Of a DNA stretch of 64,000 nt, positions 61,098 to 64,000 are shown piece after piece (position 1 is the stretch's first letter; each line of letters starts with the position of its first letter). The notes below the pieces were generated by a model that was not told the DNA's origin, made no database searches, and saw nothing but the letters and a program-made list of their open reading frames with translations. Source of the DNA: Candidatus Dormiibacterota bacterium (GTDB lineage: Bacteria; Chloroflexota; Dormibacteria; Aeolococcales; Aeolococcaceae); the NCBI GenBank assembly GCA_003162415.1, contig PMOL01000008.1:1-64000 (forward strand), read 5' to 3'. The translations under genes and the position numbers were made by a program.

Positions 61098-62240
61098 ATG
61101 CGCATCACCGCTCCCACCGAGACCGCGCCCGGCGAAACGAGGGTCGCTCTGGTTCCGCGATCCGCGACGCAGCTTGTGTCCACCGGTGCAACGGTAGCGA
61201 TTCAGGCGGGTGCCGGAGTGGCCGCCGGCATCACCAACGCCGCGTATGTCGAGGTGGGCGCCGAGGTGGTCGCGGATCGGGCGGCGCTCATCGCCGATGC
61301 GGACATCGTCGTGGTCGTCCGCCGCCCGGACGTCGCCTTCGTCGGTCAGATGAAGCGGGGATCAGTCCTGGTCGGTGTGCTCGAGCCCGCCGGCGACCCG
61401 GCGGTGGTTCGCGCCCTCGTCGACGGGGGCGTCACCGCATTCCGGCTGGAGGCCATGCCGCGCATCAGCCGTGCCCAGGACATGGACGTGCTCTCGTCGA
61501 TGGCGACGCTTGCCGGGTACCACGCTGCCGTGATGGCCGCGTTCAGGCTGCCCCGGATCTTCCCGTTGATGATGACCGCGGCCGGCACGATCACCCCGGC
61601 GCGGGCGCTTATCCTCGGTGCCGGTGTCGCGGGTCTGCAGGCGATCGCGACCTGCCGGCGGCTCGGCGCCGTGGTCGAGGCCTTCGACGTGCGCCCGGCG
61701 GTGCGCGACCAGGTCGAGTCGCTCGGCGCGCGCTTTGTCGAGACCGGCGTCGAGTCGGAGAGCCAGCAGGACACCGGCGGCTATGCCCGCGAGCTCGAGG
61801 CGGACGCCCAGGCTCGCCAGCACCAGGTGCTCGCCGAGCACGTCAAGGAGTCCGACGTCGTCATCTCGACCGCGCAGATTCCCAACCGCAAAGCGCCGAT
61901 CCTGGTCACCGCAGACATGGTCGCGTCGATGCGCCCGGGCTCGGTGATCGTGGACCTCGCCGCCCCGGGCGGGGGGAACTGCGAGCTCACCAAACCCGGT
62001 GAGGAGGTGGACGCCAACGGCGTGCTCATCCTCGGGCCGATGAATCTGCCCGCCGCGATTCCCGGCCAGGCGAGCCAGCTCTACTCGCACAACGCCACCC
62101 GATTCCTGATGCAGATCCTCAAGGACGGCCAGGTGCAGCTTGACTTCGACGACGTTGTAATCAGCCAGACGTGCATCACCCACGACGGCAAGCCCATGGG
62201 CGAGCAGATCGAGGCGCTGCTGCAGGGAGCGACTGCGTGA
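61098..62240 (+). CDS. pntAA: NAD(P) transhydrogenase subunit alpha part 1
   Basis: 380 aa. Domain I (NAD(H)-binding) of proton-translocating transhydrogenase: starts MRITAPTETAPGETRVALVPRSA, with MPRISRAQDMDVLSSMATLAGYHA, LILGAGVAGLQAIATCRRLGAVVEAFDVRPAVRDQVESLGARFVE and DLAAPGGGNCELTKPGE. The C-terminal stop overlaps the next start as GTGA. The split arrangement (three genes) is the Rhodospirillum-type. Confidence 0.93.
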   Translation: MRITAPTETAPGETRVALVPRSATQLVSTGATVAIQAGAGVAAGITNAAYVEVGAEVVADRAALIADADIVVVVRRPDVAFVGQMKRGSVLVGVLEPAGDPAVVRALVDGGVTAFRLEAMPRISRAQDMDVLSSMATLAGYHAAVMAAFRLPRIFPLMMTAAGTITPARALILGAGVAGLQAIATCRRLGAVVEAFDVRPAVRDQVESLGARFVETGVESESQQDTGGYARELEADAQARQHQVLAEHVKESDVVISTAQIPNRKAPILVTADMVASMRPGSVIVDLAAPGGGNCELTKPGEEVDANGVLILGPMNLPAAIPGQASQLYSHNATRFLMQILKDGQVQLDFDDVVISQTCITHDGKPMGEQIEALLQGATA

Positions 62241-62578
62241 GTCCCGAGCAGACGCTCGCACTCGGCGCCTTCATCTTCGCGCTCGCGGTGTTCGTCGGAT
62301 TCCTGCTCATCTCCAAGGTCCCGACGATGCTGCACACGCCGCTGATGTCGGGAACGAACTTCATCCACGGCATCGTGCTGGTTGGCGCGCTCACGGTCGC
62401 CGCGAGTGCGAACGACACGCTCGGCTACATCATCGCCATCGCGGCTGTGCTGCTCGGCACGCTCAACGTCGTGGGCGGCTGGGTGGTCACCGATCGCATG
62501 CTGCAGATGTTCCGGCGGCGTCCGGCGGCTGATGTGCATAAGGCGGAGACGCCGCCGCCGACGACGACGGATCACTGA
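62237..62578 (+). CDS. pntAB: NAD(P) transhydrogenase subunit alpha part 2
   Basis: 113 aa. The small membrane subunit, three to four helices: LGAFIFALAVFVGFLLI, then KVPTMLHTPLMSGTNFIHGIVLVGAL, then LGYIIAIAAVLLGTLNVVGGWVVTDRML. HTPLMSGTN is a hallmark of this subunit, which forms part of the proton channel with PntB. GTG at 62237 overlaps the pntAA stop; it ends 5 bp before pntB. Confidence 0.93.
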   Translation: MSPEQTLALGAFIFALAVFVGFLLISKVPTMLHTPLMSGTNFIHGIVLVGALTVAASANDTLGYIIAIAAVLLGTLNVVGGWVVTDRMLQMFRRRPAADVHKAETPPPTTTDH

Positions 62579-62583
62579 CCGCC

Positions 62584-63978
62584 ATGCAACCGTCTGCACT
62601 CACCACCCTCGGTTACCTGGTGACCGCCGTCGCCTTCATGTTCGGCATCCAGCTGCTGCGCTCGCCGGCGACCGCGCGTCAAGGGAACCGCATTGCGGCT
62701 GTCGGAATGCTCCTGGTGCTCGGCATCACCGCAGCACTGATCCACAACACCGGCAACTGGCCTCTGATCATCCCGCCGATTGTCATCGGCACCGCGATCG
62801 GCGCGGTTTCAGCGCGCCTGGTGCGCATGACCGCGATGCCGCAGATGGTCGCGCTCTTCAACGGCATGGGCGGCGGCTCGGCGGCGCTGATCGCTGCGCA
62901 GGACTTCCGCACCGCCGTCGCGAGCGGGACAGCGCACCCCTACATCACGTGGGCGATCATGGTGAGCTGCTTCATCGGCTCACTCAGCATCGCCGGCAGC
63001 ATGGTGGCGTTCGCGAAGCTGCAGGAATTGATGCCTGGACGGCCGCTCACATACCGGCTCCAGAGCGTCGTGAATGGGCTGCTCCTGCTGGTGATCGTCG
63101 CGATCGGGATCTATCTGATCGTCGTCGACCAGAACCTCGCACTCTTCGCGGTGTACATCGTCCTGTCGCTCATCCTGGGTGTGCTCTTCGTGGTGCCGAT
63201 CGGCGGCGCTGACATGCCGGTGATCATCTCGCTGCTCAACTCCTTCACCGGGCTCGCCGCCGCAAGCACGGGATTCGTGCTCAGCAACGACGTGCTCATC
63301 GTCAGTGGCGCGCTGGTGGGAGCATCCGGAACCATCCTCACGCTCGCGATGAGCAAGGCGATGAACCGTTCACTGTTCAACGTGCTCTTCAGTGGCTTCG
63401 GATCGTCGGTCGAATCCGCGGGTACCGCGGCGGGCGCCGAGGGCGGCGCGATTCACCCGACCACCGTCGAGGATCTCGCGCCGCTGCTCGCGTTCGCACA
63501 GCTGGTGATCTTCGTCCCTGGATATGGCATGGCCGTTGCCCGTGCGCAGCACGAGGTCAAGGATCTCGCCGACGAGCTCGAGAAGCGCGGCGTCACCGTC
63601 GAGTACGCGATTCACCCTGTGGCGGGACGGATGCCCGGTCACATGAACGTCCTCCTCGCCGAGGCCAACGTCCCCTACCCGCAGCTCAAGGAGATGGATG
63701 CGGTCAACGGCGACTTTCCCAGGGCCGACGTCGCAGTCGTCATCGGTGCCAATGACGTCGTCAACCCGGCCGCGCGCACCCAGACCAACAGCCCGATCTT
63801 TGGCATGCCGATCCTCAACGCCGACGAGGCAAAGACGGTGGTCGTTCTCAAACGAAGCATGGCGACCGGATTCGCCGGCGTCGACAACCCGTTGTTCTAC
63901 AAGCCGAACACACTGATGCTTTTCGGGGACGCGCGTACCTCGGTCGCGGCGCTCGTCGCCGAGGTCAAAAAACAGTAG
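62584..63978 (+). CDS. pntB: NAD(P) transhydrogenase subunit beta
   Basis: 464 aa, complete, ending 22 bp before the window edge. The N-terminal two-thirds (about 1-270) are membrane helices (SALTTLGYLVTAVAFMFGIQLL); the soluble NADP(H)-binding domain (about 290-464) has VPGYGMAVARAQHEV, IHPVAGRMPGHMNVLLAEANVPY, VVIGANDVVNPAA and GMPILNADEAKTVVVLKRSM. With PntAA/PntAB it uses the proton gradient to reduce NADP with NADH. Confidence 0.95.
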   Translation: MQPSALTTLGYLVTAVAFMFGIQLLRSPATARQGNRIAAVGMLLVLGITAALIHNTGNWPLIIPPIVIGTAIGAVSARLVRMTAMPQMVALFNGMGGGSAALIAAQDFRTAVASGTAHPYITWAIMVSCFIGSLSIAGSMVAFAKLQELMPGRPLTYRLQSVVNGLLLLVIVAIGIYLIVVDQNLALFAVYIVLSLILGVLFVVPIGGADMPVIISLLNSFTGLAAASTGFVLSNDVLIVSGALVGASGTILTLAMSKAMNRSLFNVLFSGFGSSVESAGTAAGAEGGAIHPTTVEDLAPLLAFAQLVIFVPGYGMAVARAQHEVKDLADELEKRGVTVEYAIHPVAGRMPGHMNVLLAEANVPYPQLKEMDAVNGDFPRADVAVVIGANDVVNPAARTQTNSPIFGMPILNADEAKTVVVLKRSMATGFAGVDNPLFYKPNTLMLFGDARTSVAALVAEVKKQ

Positions 63979-64000
63979 TCGGCGGAGCCTTCCCGGTCGC

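Overview
The window is 64 kb of high-GC DNA that is densely coded, with many 1-11 nt start/stop overlaps. It suggests a free-living, probably soil-dwelling, GC-rich bacterium at the Chloroflexota / Dormibacterota / Actinobacteriota end of the tree. That placement is inferred from an actinobacterial-style formate dehydrogenase, box-type aerobic benzoate genes, an AcrA1-like double reductase and lipobox lipoproteins; no phylogenetic marker is present to prove it.

Layout from left to right. 0.2-3 kb: a xylose-type sugar-binding lipoprotein, a short-chain dehydrogenase and a small unknown gene. 3-6.9 kb: a putative potassium uptake module, with an APC permease fused to a C-terminal OB-fold and two TrkA/RCK proteins. 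7-13.2 kb: a secreted C39-like peptidase, an alpha/beta hydrolase, a probable benzoate-CoA ligase, and boxB and boxC of the epoxybenzoyl-CoA pathway (boxA is absent). 13.3-18.7 kb: two GNATs, an internally deleted DinB gene, a flavin monooxygenase-like gene, a polysaccharide deacetylase, a methyltransferase, a 57-aa membrane protein, CsbD and a dienelactone hydrolase. 18.7-28.2 kb: a complete selenocysteine island. selD, tRNA-Sec, selA and selB face a three-subunit formate dehydrogenase whose catalytic subunit is read through an in-frame UGA (codon 190) followed by a SECIS-like hairpin. 28.2-33.5 kb: membrane and beta-propeller proteins (one frameshifted), an ECF sigma factor coupled to a membrane-anchored partner, and an ASCH protein.

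33.7-43.0 kb is a tRNA-Gly integration hotspot. The intact tRNA-Gly (34423-34494) is flanked by a 21-bp copy of its 3' end at 33659 and a 37-bp copy of its 5' half at 42982. The 37-bp repeats bracket an 8.5-kb island. It carries a tyrosine integrase, an HTH protein, a RepA/AAA ATPase, a VRR-NUC-like nuclease, a zinc-knuckle protein and a lone, C-terminally shortened HK97-type capsid protein, with no portal, terminase, protease or tail genes. It looks like a phage-satellite-like element or a strongly reduced prophage. The 21-bp repeats bracket a VanX-like D-Ala-D-Ala dipeptidase.

43-64 kb returns to core-like genes: a 2OG-Fe oxygenase-like protein, a HisN-type phosphatase, a frameshifted FAH hydrolase, a DHFR-like reductase, an AcrA1-like double reductase divergent from a thiolase, a class-III aminotransferase-fold protein that lacks the PLP lysine, a 3-mercaptopyruvate-type sulfurtransferase, an L,D-transpeptidase lipoprotein, a quinone reductase, a phytoene-desaturase-like FAD enzyme, a flippase, a ThDP enzyme with a zinc dehydrogenase, an AlkA-type glycosylase, a YbaK-like deacylase and a three-gene proton-translocating transhydrogenase (pntAA-pntAB-pntB).
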